Assembly (NCBI RefSeq): GCF_900128475.1
Contig: NZ_LT635836.1
Coordinates: 386,526 to 450,525, forward strand
Length of the DNA stretch: 64,000 bases
Direction: 5' to 3'
From: Mediterranea massiliensis
Lineage (GTDB): Bacteria > Bacteroidota > Bacteroidia > Bacteroidales > Bacteroidaceae
Positions within the stretch are counted from its first letter, which is position 1; each line of letters begins with the position of its first letter. The notes under the pieces were generated by a model. That model was not told the DNA's origin. It saw only the letters and a list, made by a program, of their open reading frames with translations, and ran no database searches. This document shows, piece after piece, positions 1 to 8,076 of this stretch. A program made the position numbers and the translations under genes.

Positions 1-1
1 C

Positions 2-121
2 TCCTACCTGGAGATGAGCAGCGAGGGCACGAAGGGCCTCGTCGTGCTGCAACTGAAAGACCAAAAGACCAATGCGCTGAAACAGATTGTAGACCAGGTG
101 AAGGCATTGTCCAACCTGTAA
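2..121 (+). CDS. C-terminal end of an unidentified protein (partial)
   Basis: An open frame enters from the left edge and ends with TAA at 119-121. The last 39 residues end in KQIVDQVKALSNL, an amphipathic helix-like tail after a short strand-like stretch (GLVVLQLKD). The gene lies 26 bp upstream of the ABC ATPase and on the same strand, so it may be the first gene of that operon. The family cannot be identified from this fragment. Confidence 0.55.
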   Translation, partial: SYLEMSSEGTKGLVVLQLKDQKTNALKQIVDQVKALSNL

Positions 122-147
122 CAAAAGAACAACCGACTTTTCATCCC

Positions 148-792
148 ATGAAGGAGATTCATCTGCAACAAACCCTTCCCCAAATCTTTGCAGGTCGCGA
201 TGCCATTGCCTCGGAGGTGTGGCACCGCGACCTCACTTTCGAGCGGGGCAAACAGTACCTGGTCGAAGCAGCCTCGGGTACCGGCAAGTCATCGCTGTGC
301 AGCTATCTGTATGGCTACCGCAACGACTACGAGGGCATCATCTGCTTCGACGGAAGCAACATCCGCTCGCTCAAGGCCGCCGACTGGACACGCCTCCACC
401 GCCGCTCGCTCAGCATCCTCTTTCAGGAGCTGCGCCTCTTCTCCGAGCTGACCGCCCTCGAAAACGTGCTGCTCAAAAACCAGCTGACCCGCTTCAAGAG
501 CCGGCGCGAGATAGACGCCCTCTTCGACGCGCTGGGCATCGGCGACAAGAAGAACGAACCCACGGGGCGCCTCTCCTTCGGACAGCAGCAGCGCGTGGCC
601 TTCATCCGCTGCCTGTGCCAGCCCATGGACTTCATCCTGCTGGACGAACCCGTCAGCCACCTGGACGAGGCCAACGCCGCCGTCATGGCCTCCCTGCTGG
701 ACAAGGAAGCGGGCACGCAGGGGGCAGGCGTCATCGTGACCTCCATCGGCAAACACCTCGATATGGACTATAACAACGTACTGAAACTATGA
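148..792 (+). CDS. ABC transporter ATP-binding protein
   Basis: A 214-residue nucleotide-binding subunit. Walker A is ASGTGKSS (residues 42-49), the Q-loop glutamine is about residue 93, the signature is LSFGQQQ (142-148) and Walker B is FILLDEP (162-168) followed by a SHLD D-loop. The signature has F where canonical LSGGQ has G, but it keeps the QQQR context. The stop overlaps the next start (ATGA at 789-792), so it is translationally coupled to an FtsX-like permease. The pair fits a LolD/MacB-type ABC module that acts on envelope components without ion-coupled import. The substrate cannot be read from the sequence. The first residues (MKEIHLQQ) replace the usual longer N-terminal strand, so the protein is slightly short for the family. 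Confidence 0.88.
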   Translation: MKEIHLQQTLPQIFAGRDAIASEVWHRDLTFERGKQYLVEAASGTGKSSLCSYLYGYRNDYEGIICFDGSNIRSLKAADWTRLHRRSLSILFQELRLFSELTALENVLLKNQLTRFKSRREIDALFDALGIGDKKNEPTGRLSFGQQQRVAFIRCLCQPMDFILLDEPVSHLDEANAAVMASLLDKEAGTQGAGVIVTSIGKHLDMDYNNVLKL

Positions 793-1997
793 ACAGACTT
801 GTCTGGAAACTCCTGCGCCGCCACATCAGCGGCGCCCAGCTGGCAGGGTTCTTCCTGGCCAGCCTCTTCGGCATGACCATCGTGCTGCTCGGCATCCAGT
901 TCTACCGCGACGTGGCGCCCGTCTTCACGCAGGGCAACAGCTTCCTGAAGAAGGACTACCTCATCGCCACCCGCAAGATCAGCACCCTGGGCAACCTGAC
1001 GGGACGGAGCAACACCTTCAGCGCCGCCGCCATCGACGACCTGCGCCGTCAGCCCTTCACCCGCAGCGTGGGCACCTTCACTCCTTCGCTGTTCAACGTG
1101 TCGGCCGGCATGGGCATGGAGGAGGCTGGCATCCGCCTGTCTACGGAGATGTTCTTCGAGTCCGTGCCCGACGAGTACATCGACGTCAGCCTCGACCGCT
1201 GGCACTTCGACCCGCAGAGCCGCACCATCCCCATCATCATCCCCCGCAACTACCTCAACCTCTACAACTTCGGCTTCGCCCAGAGCCGGAGCCTGCCCAA
1301 GCTGTCCGAAGGGCTGATGAACCTCATCCGGATGGACATCCGCCTGAGCGGAAACGGGCTGGCAGAAAACTTCAAGGGGCAGATTGTGGGCTTCTCCAAC
1401 CGGCTGAACACCATCCTCGTGCCCCAGGCCTTCATGGAGTGGGCCAACCAGCGCTATGCCCCCGGCCGCGAGGCGCAGCCCTCACGCCTCATCGTCGAGG
1501 TGAACAACCCCACGGACACGGCCATCAACGACTACTTCAGCCGGAAGGGCTACGAGACGGAAGGCGACTCGCTCGACGCCGGCCGGGCCACCTATTTCCT
1601 CCGCCTGGTGACGGGCATCGTGCTGGCCATCGGAGGCGTCATCAGCCTGCTGGCCTTCTACATCCTGATGCTCAGCATCTTCCTCTTGCTGCAAAAGAAC
1701 CGCACCAAGCTGCAGAACCTGCTGCTCATCGGGTACGGTCCATCGCAGGTGGCCCTGCCCTACTGCCTGCTGACGGCCACCCTCAACCTGGCCGTCCTGC
1801 TGCTCTCGACGGGCTGCGTGGTGCTGGTGCGCCATGCCTACCTGCCTTTCCTGGAAGAGCTCGTACCCCAGCTGACAGGCAGTTCGCTGCTCCCCACCGC
1901 GCTGACAGGCCTGCTGCTGTGCGTCCTCGTCTCGACGCTCAACATGCTGGCCATCCGACGCCAGCTGCCGCGGGTCTCCTCCGCCGCCCGAAGCTGA
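789..1997 (+). CDS. FtsX-like ABC transporter permease
   Basis: A 402-residue inner-membrane protein with the FtsX/MacB topology. There is one N-terminal helix (about residues 18-38), a large extracytoplasmic domain (about 40-265), then three C-terminal helices (about 268-300, 320-350 and 362-385). It starts inside the stop codon of the ATPase gene, the usual sign of a two-component ABC complex. Members of this superfamily extract lipoproteins, move envelope substrates mechanically or activate cell-wall hydrolases. No hydrolase is adjacent, so the role is open. The C-terminus ends with a short basic tail after the last helix, as expected for the family. Confidence 0.85.
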   Translation: MNRLVWKLLRRHISGAQLAGFFLASLFGMTIVLLGIQFYRDVAPVFTQGNSFLKKDYLIATRKISTLGNLTGRSNTFSAAAIDDLRRQPFTRSVGTFTPSLFNVSAGMGMEEAGIRLSTEMFFESVPDEYIDVSLDRWHFDPQSRTIPIIIPRNYLNLYNFGFAQSRSLPKLSEGLMNLIRMDIRLSGNGLAENFKGQIVGFSNRLNTILVPQAFMEWANQRYAPGREAQPSRLIVEVNNPTDTAINDYFSRKGYETEGDSLDAGRATYFLRLVTGIVLAIGGVISLLAFYILMLSIFLLLQKNRTKLQNLLLIGYGPSQVALPYCLLTATLNLAVLLLSTGCVVLVRHAYLPFLEELVPQLTGSSLLPTALTGLLLCVLVSTLNMLAIRRQLPRVSSAARS

Positions 1998-2112
1998 CGT
2001 AAAGTCCCCGCGGACACCTGTGCCCCAGGTACCTAAAAAAAAGCAAACGGCCGAACCATCGCTTCCTTTCCCTTGTTTTACCTGTCACAACATCGAGAAA
2101 ATAGGAAGAGAT

Positions 2113-2628
2113 ATGAAACTGATTATGAGTGACAGACCCATCGACACCAGCCTGCTGGCGGGCAAGGACATCACGTACTTCGACCTGTCGACCCTGAAGA
2201 TAGCCCCCTGCGTGGGCTGCTTCGGCTGCTGGACCCGCACGCCGGGCAAGTGTGTCGTACGCGACGATGCCACCCGCATCTATCCCTGCATTGCCCGAAG
2301 CAACCGGGTACTATACATCAGCCGCCTCCGCTACGGGGGCTATGACACCGTCATGAAAACCATGCTCGAGCGGGCCATCCCCGTGCAGCAGGCCTTCATC
2401 CGCATCCACGAGGGCGAGACGCACCACGTGCAGCGGGCCGTGGCCCTGAAGCAGGCCACCATCCTGGCCTATGGGGCACAGACGGAGGAAGAGCAGGACA
2501 TCTTCCGCCAGCTGGTGGCCCGCAACGCACGCAACATGAGCTTTGAGAGTCATAAAATCGTATTTACCACCGAAGCCCTGCTGGAGAGCATGGTGAAAAA
2601 CGTATTGCAACAATGGGAAAAATCATGA
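2113..2628 (+). CDS. flavodoxin-like NAD(P)H-dependent oxidoreductase
   Basis: A roughly 171-residue FMN-reductase/flavodoxin-fold protein. The ATG at 2113 is preferred: it has an AGGAAG-like stretch a few bases upstream and gives MKLIMSDRP at the N-terminus. The frame is open upstream to a GTG at 2020, but those 31 residues look non-coding. The motif CVGCFGCW (about residues 38-45), followed by TPGKC, is typical of the multimeric flavodoxin/NADPH-dependent FMN reductase group. Its end overlaps the next flavodoxin-like gene by 16 bp, so the two are co-translated and may form a heteromer. The usual N-terminal beta-strand with the phosphate loop (GSPR) is absent here but present in the neighbour, suggesting that the two genes divide one flavin-binding function. 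Confidence 0.72.
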   Translation: MKLIMSDRPIDTSLLAGKDITYFDLSTLKIAPCVGCFGCWTRTPGKCVVRDDATRIYPCIARSNRVLYISRLRYGGYDTVMKTMLERAIPVQQAFIRIHEGETHHVQRAVALKQATILAYGAQTEEEQDIFRQLVARNARNMSFESHKIVFTTEALLESMVKNVLQQWEKS

Positions 2629-3224
2629 TACTGAACGGAAGCCCGCGGGCTCCGAAGTCCAACTCCCTGCGCTATGCCGAGCTGTTCATGAAGTACAGCC
2701 GGCAGGCAGCCGACTACTACCCCATCACGAAGACCAACCACAGCCGCCTGCTGGAAAAAATGGCCGGCTATTCGGACGTACTCCTGGTGTTTCCGCTCTA
2801 TGCGGACGCCCTGCCCGTCAGCCTGCTGAACTTTCTGAAGTCGCTCGAAGCCTGTCCGCCCCCGCGCAAGCCGGTCGTCTCCATCCTCATCAACTGCGGA
2901 TTTCTGGAGCACACCCAAAACGAGGTAGCCGTGCGCATGCTGGAGCTATTCTGCAGGCAGAACAGCTACGAGATGGGCTCCGTCCTGATGCTGGGCAGCG
3001 GCGAAGCTATACTGGACACGCCCTTCAAGTATGTGGCTGCCCGTGCCATACGCAAGCTGGCCCGGGCGGTCGACGAAGGGAGCCGCCTCCGCCTGGCCGC
3101 CACCATGCCGCTGGGGCCGAGGCTGTTCAAGATGGCCGCCACCGTCTACTGGACCCGCTACGGACAGCGTTTCGGCACGTCGAAGAAGCAGATGCAGACG
3201 ATGGGAATAGAGGGGAACGACTAA
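2613..3224 (+). CDS. flavodoxin-like NAD(P)H-dependent oxidoreductase
   Basis: A 203-residue protein starting MGKIMILNGSPRAPKSNS. This is the first beta-strand plus phosphate-binding GSPR loop of the NADPH-dependent FMN reductase fold. A second conserved stretch, VLLVFPLYADALPVSLLNFLK (about residues 50-70), corresponds to the family's P-L-Y/W region that packs on the flavin. The start lies inside the end of the preceding flavodoxin-like gene (16 bp overlap in another frame). The C-terminal third is basic and contains WTRYGQRFG. The redox partner and substrate are unknown. About 200 bp of AT-rich spacer follow before the next gene. Confidence 0.72.
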   Translation: MGKIMILNGSPRAPKSNSLRYAELFMKYSRQAADYYPITKTNHSRLLEKMAGYSDVLLVFPLYADALPVSLLNFLKSLEACPPPRKPVVSILINCGFLEHTQNEVAVRMLELFCRQNSYEMGSVLMLGSGEAILDTPFKYVAARAIRKLARAVDEGSRLRLAATMPLGPRLFKMAATVYWTRYGQRFGTSKKQMQTMGIEGND

Positions 3225-3431
3225 AAAAAAGAGAAAAACAGGAAGAAAAATCACTAACACAAAGCGCTTACAACCAACAAATTACAGAAAACCTGCGAAA
3301 AAAAACGATTTTTTCAGGGGAAGCAGATAGGGGATTTCGGCAGGGGCTGCGTTATACCAGTGAAAGCGGCCCCGGCCGGACGCTCTCAAAGAAACAAGCC
3401 AATAAGTATTCACCTAAAAAAAAGAAACGTT

Positions 3432-4061
3432 ATGAAATTCAAATTTATCGCATTATCTTTGTGTATGGTTGCCAGTGCAAATATCGTAAAGGGACAGAAC
3501 AACGACAAGAAGTTCAGTCCGTCCGACAATCGTCATGAGTTCCGCGTTGCCGCCAGCGACGGGCTGACCCTGACAACAGTCGATGTGCTCGGCATGGGAT
3601 TGTCCGACGCCCTCACCGGCACCAAGCGCTCCAACGAAAAGGGCACGATGGTCTACAGCGTAGGTTACCGCTATGCCCTCAACCGCTTCCGTCTGGGAGG
3701 TGACCTGGGCTTTGCCAAAACCAGCAGCCAGCTGATGCTGAACGGCGAGACGTCGACGTCCATCAAGGAAAAGGAACTGAACTTCCTCGTACTGCCTACC
3801 GCCGAATTCGTCTACTTCAAGCGCAATCTGGTAGAGCTCTACGGATCGGCAGCAGCAGGTGTAAACCTCGTTCGCCACACCGAGAAGGGCCTCACCGATG
3901 CCGGCAAGTCTGCCGCCCAGAAAGCCAGCCTGAGCACCAACTTCGCCTATCAGGTGAACCCCATCGCCATCCGCGTAGGCAACGACCGTATAGGCGGATT
4001 CCTGGAAGCAGGCTTGGGCCACAAAGGCTTCCTCACGGCAGGTGTCAGCCTGAGATTCTAA
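3432..4061 (+). CDS. outer membrane beta-barrel protein
   Basis: A 209-residue secreted protein. The start at 3432 gives a clean signal peptide (MKFKFIALSLCMVASANIVKGQ); the longer frame from 3360 has no signal and is less likely. The mature part has alternating-residue strands and ends in ...GVSLRF, the aromatic C-terminus typical of outer-membrane barrels, so an eight-stranded OmpA/OmpX-like barrel is likely. It sits 20 bp upstream of an ECF sigma factor gene and may share a transcript with the sigma/FecR/TonB module. No enzymatic motif is visible. Confidence 0.7.
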   Translation: MKFKFIALSLCMVASANIVKGQNNDKKFSPSDNRHEFRVAASDGLTLTTVDVLGMGLSDALTGTKRSNEKGTMVYSVGYRYALNRFRLGGDLGFAKTSSQLMLNGETSTSIKEKELNFLVLPTAEFVYFKRNLVELYGSAAAGVNLVRHTEKGLTDAGKSAAQKASLSTNFAYQVNPIAIRVGNDRIGGFLEAGLGHKGFLTAGVSLRF

Positions 4062-4081
4062 CTTCCCTAAACAACATTGCA

Positions 4082-4648
4082 ATGAGTACAGACAGGAAAG
4101 AACTTTTCAAGGTCCGATTCGAAAAACATTATCCGAGGCTATGCTCCATAGCCTACGGATATGTTTCAGACCGCGACGACTCGGAAGACATCGTCCAGGA
4201 GACGTTCATCCACATCTGGGACAAGGGCAAGGACGACTTGTCCGAACAGGACTTCGTGGCCTACCTGACCACCGCCGTCAAGAACCGCTGCATCTCCTTC
4301 CTGCGGCGGAAGAAGGACGACACCGTGTCCATCGACGACCTTCCGCCGGCCCTCCACCATCCGTCCGACGACCTCCCCGCCGACGGCGAAGCGCCCCGCT
4401 CGCCCGAAGAGGTGATCGAGGAAGCCCTCGCCACCCTGCCCCCCAAGTGCAAGGACATCTTCCTGATGGCCAAGCTCAAGGGCATGAAGTACCGCGAGAT
4501 AGCCCGCGAGCTGGGCATCTCCGAGAAGACCGTCGACAACCAGATGACGAAAGCCGTCAAGCTGCTGCGTGCCTATGCGGCCGAAAACCCTTTCCTGATG
4601 ACTGCCATCGGCGCCATCGTATTATCCATCCTTGTAAACAGCCACTGA
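4082..4648 (+). CDS. RNA polymerase ECF-type sigma factor
   Basis: A 188-residue sigma-70 family factor of the extracytoplasmic-function class. Region 2 is visible as SIAYGYVSDRDDSEDIVQ and following residues (about 19-45). Region 4 is ATLPPKCKDIFLMAKLKGMK through the helix-turn-helix REIARELGISEKTVDNQM (about 118-160). After region 4 there is a hydrophobic tail (FLMTAIGAIVLSILV), which could tether the factor at the membrane near its anti-sigma partner. Two bases separate its stop from the FecR start. By analogy with FecI/FecR/FecA systems it would be released when the TonB-dependent transducer downstream binds its ligand; that transducer is broken here. Confidence 0.92.
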   Translation: MSTDRKELFKVRFEKHYPRLCSIAYGYVSDRDDSEDIVQETFIHIWDKGKDDLSEQDFVAYLTTAVKNRCISFLRRKKDDTVSIDDLPPALHHPSDDLPADGEAPRSPEEVIEEALATLPPKCKDIFLMAKLKGMKYREIARELGISEKTVDNQMTKAVKLLRAYAAENPFLMTAIGAIVLSILVNSH

Positions 4649-4650
4649 CC

Positions 4651-5610
4651 ATGAAACAGAACGAAGACATCAACGACCTGCTGGCCCGCCACCTGGCTCA
4701 CGAGAGCATGACCGAGGCACAGCAACAGCAGCTGGACGCATGGACAGCCGCCCACCCGACGGAGTACCGACGCCTGATGCGACTGACCGACGCCCTCCGC
4801 CCGCAGGCGGACGAAAGCGACTTCGACGCCCGCCAGGCCTGGCTGAAGGTGGAGCCTCGGCTGAAGGGCAGAACGATGGAACTGCACCGCAGGCGACGCT
4901 TCATCACCTTCTGCTCCATAGCCGCCTCGCTGCTGCTCCTGCTGGGCACGGTCACCGTCTACCTCTTCCGCCAACCTGCCGTGCACTACGTGAACAACGG
5001 CCGGACGGCCCGCCACCTCCTCCTGCCCGACAGTTCGGAAGTGACCCTCTACCCGAAGACCACCCTGAGCTTCCGCTACGGAGCCCACCGCAGCGAACGC
5101 CTGGCCCGCCTCGAAGGCAAAGCCTTCTTCCACGTGAAGAAAGCCGCCGGCAAGCCCTTCCGTGTGGAGACCGAGGAAGTGGAAGTGGAAGTGCTGGGCA
5201 CCTCGTTCCTCGTAGACGCCACGCACACAGAGCGCACTGCCGTCTTTGTGGAGAGCGGACGCGTAAAAGTCACCGCCGACGACAACGGCCTCGAACTCCA
5301 CGCACACGAAAAGGCCGAACTCAGCAGAGGCAGCCTGCAGAAAGGCGTCATCGACGACCCGGCCACCTTCTTCAACCGCAAAAAACCGAAGATGGTGTTC
5401 AACCAAACGCCCATCGGAGACGTTATAAAGGAAGTGGAGAAGCACACGGGCATCCGCATCGAGCTGGGACGGGGTGTAGAGGAGAACACCGTCACCACCC
5501 GCATCGACCCCGACGATGCCGAGGGCATCGCGGCCGAGCTGGCTTTCCTCTGCGGATGCAAGTGCGACACGCTGAAACGTGGAAAACTTTACCGGCTACA
5601 CTATGAGTAG
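4651..5610 (+). CDS. FecR-family anti-sigma factor
   Basis: A 319-residue inner-membrane regulator. The cytoplasmic N-terminus (about 1-83) would bind the sigma factor. One transmembrane helix follows (about 84-106, FITFCSIAASLLLLLGTVTV). The periplasmic FecR domain spans about 112-215 (HYVNNG through VLGTSFLVDA and VFVESGRVKV), and a C-terminal DUF4974-type domain lies at about 248-318 (MVFNQTPIGDVIKEVEKHTG). The ATG at 4651 directly follows the sigma stop; the frame is open further upstream but only as a shadow of the sigma gene. Its last bases (ATGAGTAG) contain the probable start codon of the TonB-dependent transducer at 5603. Confidence 0.92.
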   Translation: MKQNEDINDLLARHLAHESMTEAQQQQLDAWTAAHPTEYRRLMRLTDALRPQADESDFDARQAWLKVEPRLKGRTMELHRRRRFITFCSIAASLLLLLGTVTVYLFRQPAVHYVNNGRTARHLLLPDSSEVTLYPKTTLSFRYGAHRSERLARLEGKAFFHVKKAAGKPFRVETEEVEVEVLGTSFLVDATHTERTAVFVESGRVKVTADDNGLELHAHEKAELSRGSLQKGVIDDPATFFNRKKPKMVFNQTPIGDVIKEVEKHTGIRIELGRGVEENTVTTRIDPDDAEGIAAELAFLCGCKCDTLKRGKLYRLHYE

Positions 5611-7629
5611 AAAAAACGGGGCCTGCTGGCCCTGCTGACATTCTTATTTGCCACGCTGCTGCACAGCCAGGAAATCCCTGCCGGGCAGCCGATAGCGGAA
5701 GAGCGGATTCAGGTGACCGCCTCTTCCGCTACCGTCTTGCAATGGTTCGGGTACATCGAACGCCAGCTGGACCTCACCCTGTCCTACAACCCCTCGCTCA
5801 TCGACCTCCACAAGACCTGCCGCATCAGCGCTTCGGGGCAGATGACCGTGTCCCAGCTGCTCGCCCTGGTGCTGGAAGGCTACCGTTTCCGCACCACCTT
5901 CATCCCGCCGCGCAAACTGGCCATCCAGATTCATCGCCCGCAGACCTACTGCCTCAGCGGGAGCGTCGCGGAGGAAGGCAGCGGCGAACGGCTCTATGGG
6001 GCCGTCGTGGTGCTGGACGACGGCAAAGAAGGCAAGTGGCACGCCCTGACCGATGCCGACGGGCGCTTCCGCCTCTACCTGCCCGAGGGTTACTACCGCA
6101 TGAACATCAGCTACATGGGCTATCAGCCCTACACCCAGCCCGTCCGTGTGGACCGCGACCGCACGCTCCGCCCCGCGCTCACGCCCCAGCTGTTCGAGAT
6201 AGCCGAGGTCACTGTGAAGTCTTACAAGAACGGCGGCGAGCTGGGCGAGCTCACGCCTTCGAACCTCCTGTCGTTCAGCGGCAACGACCTGTTCTAGCAA
6301 ATCTGGATACTGCCGGGCGTGACGGGCCTCCCCACCGGCTGCAACTTCCAGGTGGACGGCGGCAGCAGCGACGAAAACCAGCTCTTGCTGGACGGCGTGC
6401 CAGTCTACCACCCCGGCCACATCAACTCCCTGCTGCCCGTGTTCAACGGCGATGCCGTCAGGAGCATGGTCTTCCACAAAGGTTTCTTCCCCACCCGCCT
6501 CGAGGGCCGGCTCTCGTCGGTCACCGAAGTCAACCTCAAGGAAGGTAACCTGCAGGAGCACGTCCGCACCCTGACGCTCGACATGCCTGCCGCAGGCATC
6601 ACCCTCGAGGGGCCCATCCTCAAGGACAAGCTGTCCTATCTGGTAAGCGCCCGCCGCAGCTGGCTCGACTTCTTCGACAACCTGCTGTCCGAAGACAGCC
6701 GCATGAACCACTCCACCTACGACTACAACGCCAAGCTGTCCTACCACCTGTCGCCCTCCAGCACGCTCCGCCTCATGGCCCAGGTGGGCGTACACTTCGT
6801 GGGCTACCTGCCCCGCCACCACCGCTCCTACTACAGCATCCAGCCCCGCTTCTCGCTGAAATACCAGCCGGCGGAAAAGGAGCTGCTCTACCTCCACTTC
6901 TCGCGGATGGAGCAGTTCTACCACAACCTGCGCTTCGACTACCTCTCCCTGCCCACCGACTTCCGCATGCCCAGCATCGACGGCTTCAGGCCGCGCTCGT
7001 CGGAGCACTACGAAGTGGGCTGGAAGCACTTTCTGGAGAACGGACAGCTGGACGTATCGGCTTACTACAAGACACGCCGCCACGTCGTGGCCCTGAGCCC
7101 CGACACCTCCATCGAAGATGCCCGACGGGACCAGTACATCATGACGGGCAACGGCGACAGCTATGGCGCCAAGGCCTACTTCTACAACACCTGGAAGCGC
7201 TGGACGCTCCAGCTGTCCTACGCCTATACGCGGAGCCGCGAATGGTTTCCCCGGCTGGAAGACCGCGGCAAGCTGCCTTCGCTCTACGACATCCCCCACC
7301 AGCTGGGAGCCGCCCTTTCCTGCCAGATAGGCCGCCACTCTTCCCTTTCGCTGGGCGGTACCGTGCGCTCGGGGCGGATTATCGAGTTGGACGAATTTCT
7401 CGACCCGCTTCCGGCCAACCGCTTCCGCACCGAGCGCGAACGCACCCGCTACCGCCTGGACGCAGGCTACTCCTTTCGGAAAGACGTCGGAGCCGACAAG
7501 TTGCTGTTGCTCCGCCTGGGCCTGTACAACATCGTGGGCAATCCGTCCGAAGAAGAGGTCCTGAGCTACTACTCCGTCCACTGGTATGGCAACTGCCTGC
7601 CCTACGCCTCGGTCAGCTTCAAGTTCTGA
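5603..7629 (+). pseudogene. TonB-dependent receptor/transducer, broken by a frame shift and an amber codon
   Basis: The coding frame begins at ATG 5603, overlapping the FecR stop, but shifts by one base at an A6 run (5611-5616). With one extra A, or a -1 slip, it reads MSRKKRGLLALLTFLFATLL, a good signal peptide. It then continues through an STN-type domain (about 30-95), a carboxypeptidase-regulatory-like domain (SGSVAEEGSG... with NISYMGYQPY) and a plug (LLLDGVPVYHPGHINSLLPV) into a barrel that ends SVSFKF at 7629. A second lesion, TAG at 6295-6297, interrupts the same frame between NDLF and QIWILPGV. Both flanks remain intact coding sequence, so decay is recent, or the changes are sequencing errors, or recoding occurs. 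Intact, it would be the roughly 675-residue cell-surface signal transducer for the adjacent sigma/FecR pair. Confidence 0.82.
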
Positions 7630-8041
7630 CGAACAGGACGTATACAAGCGGCCGGCAGGATGTGGATTTTCTGTCTGCAGACCGTACGGTTCCTGAGGAT
7701 GTGTCAAAATAAATCCATCATCCAAAATCATTGGTCCAAATCCCGCCGAACAAACTTCCGAATGCTTCTATGGGAATGTTTCAAACCCAAGGGGGGAATG
7801 TTTCAAACATTCGACCCCGATGTTTCAAACATAGAGGGTTTAGGATTCAAACCCAAATTCAGGGTGGCTTCATACAAAATCGGAAATTTCCCCTATAATG
7901 TAATTCTTTTTCACCATCATTGTCATCGCATAACGGAGAAGCAGACAGAAGAACCACCCTAAAATCAGAAATTATCCGAACATCCCCTGTACATCGTTCT
8001 ATTTCCTTGCGTTTTACCGAGGTTATTCCAAAGAAATTGCG
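7630..8041. other. long intergenic region with no supported gene
   Basis: About 410 bp between the broken transducer and the miaA promoter. A 100-codon open frame (7660-7962) crosses it but has no recognisable family and is partly made of the 22-bp repeat array, so it was not called. The repeat array at 7777-7864 is the only clear structure; the rest is AT-richer sequence without visible hairpins. Confidence 0.6.
7777..7864. repeat. four tandem 22-bp units with a TGTTTCAAAC core
   Basis: TGTTTCAAAC occurs at 7777, 7799 and 7821, exactly 22 bp apart. A fourth degenerate copy (GGATTCAAAC, 8 of 10 matching) sits at 7843, again 22 bp on. Copies 2 and 3 extend to TGTTTCAAACA, an almost perfect dyad around a central C. 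The second half of each unit is not conserved. The 22-bp step is about two helical turns, so the cores face the same side of the DNA. Confidence 0.8.
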
Positions 8042-8049
8042 TAAGTTTG
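8042..8049 (+). promoter_or_regulatory. promoter -7 element for miaA
   Basis: TAAGTTTG matches the Bacteroides -7 consensus TAnnTTTG and lies 27 bp before the chosen miaA ATG (8077). No clear -33 TTTG is seen at the ideal spacing. Confidence 0.55.
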
Positions 8050-8076
8050 CCGACAATCGAAAAAACAACGATACGT

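Noticed and set aside
3360..3431. longer N-terminus for the small outer membrane protein
   Set aside because: The extension is basic and has no signal peptide; starting at 3432 gives a proper signal sequence.
4141..4650. upstream extension of the FecR frame
   Set aside because: Open only because it is a shadow of the sigma-factor gene; the ATG at 4651 directly after the sigma stop starts recognisable FecR sequence.
5603..5640. programmed -1 frameshifting as the leading explanation for the split receptor
   Set aside because: The heptamer fits, but no stimulatory stem was evident just downstream and a second, unrelated stop is present. Simple decay or sequencing error is more likely; kept only as a testable finding.
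5644..7731. 695-codon open frame on the minus strand
   Set aside because: It is antisense to the TonB-dependent transducer, is Gln/Val/His-rich low complexity, and arises from G/C-rich third positions. The plus strand has the recognisable protein.
7777..7864. possible CRISPR array
   Set aside because: The conserved core is only about 10 bp in a 22-bp unit, there are four units, no spacers of typical length and no cas genes. The same reasoning excludes 41637-41712 and 59056-59160.
7660..7962. 100-codon plus-strand frame between the transducer and miaA
   Set aside because: Its middle is encoded by the 22-bp repeat array, there is no promoter or recognisable family, and composition changes along it. 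Treated as non-coding.
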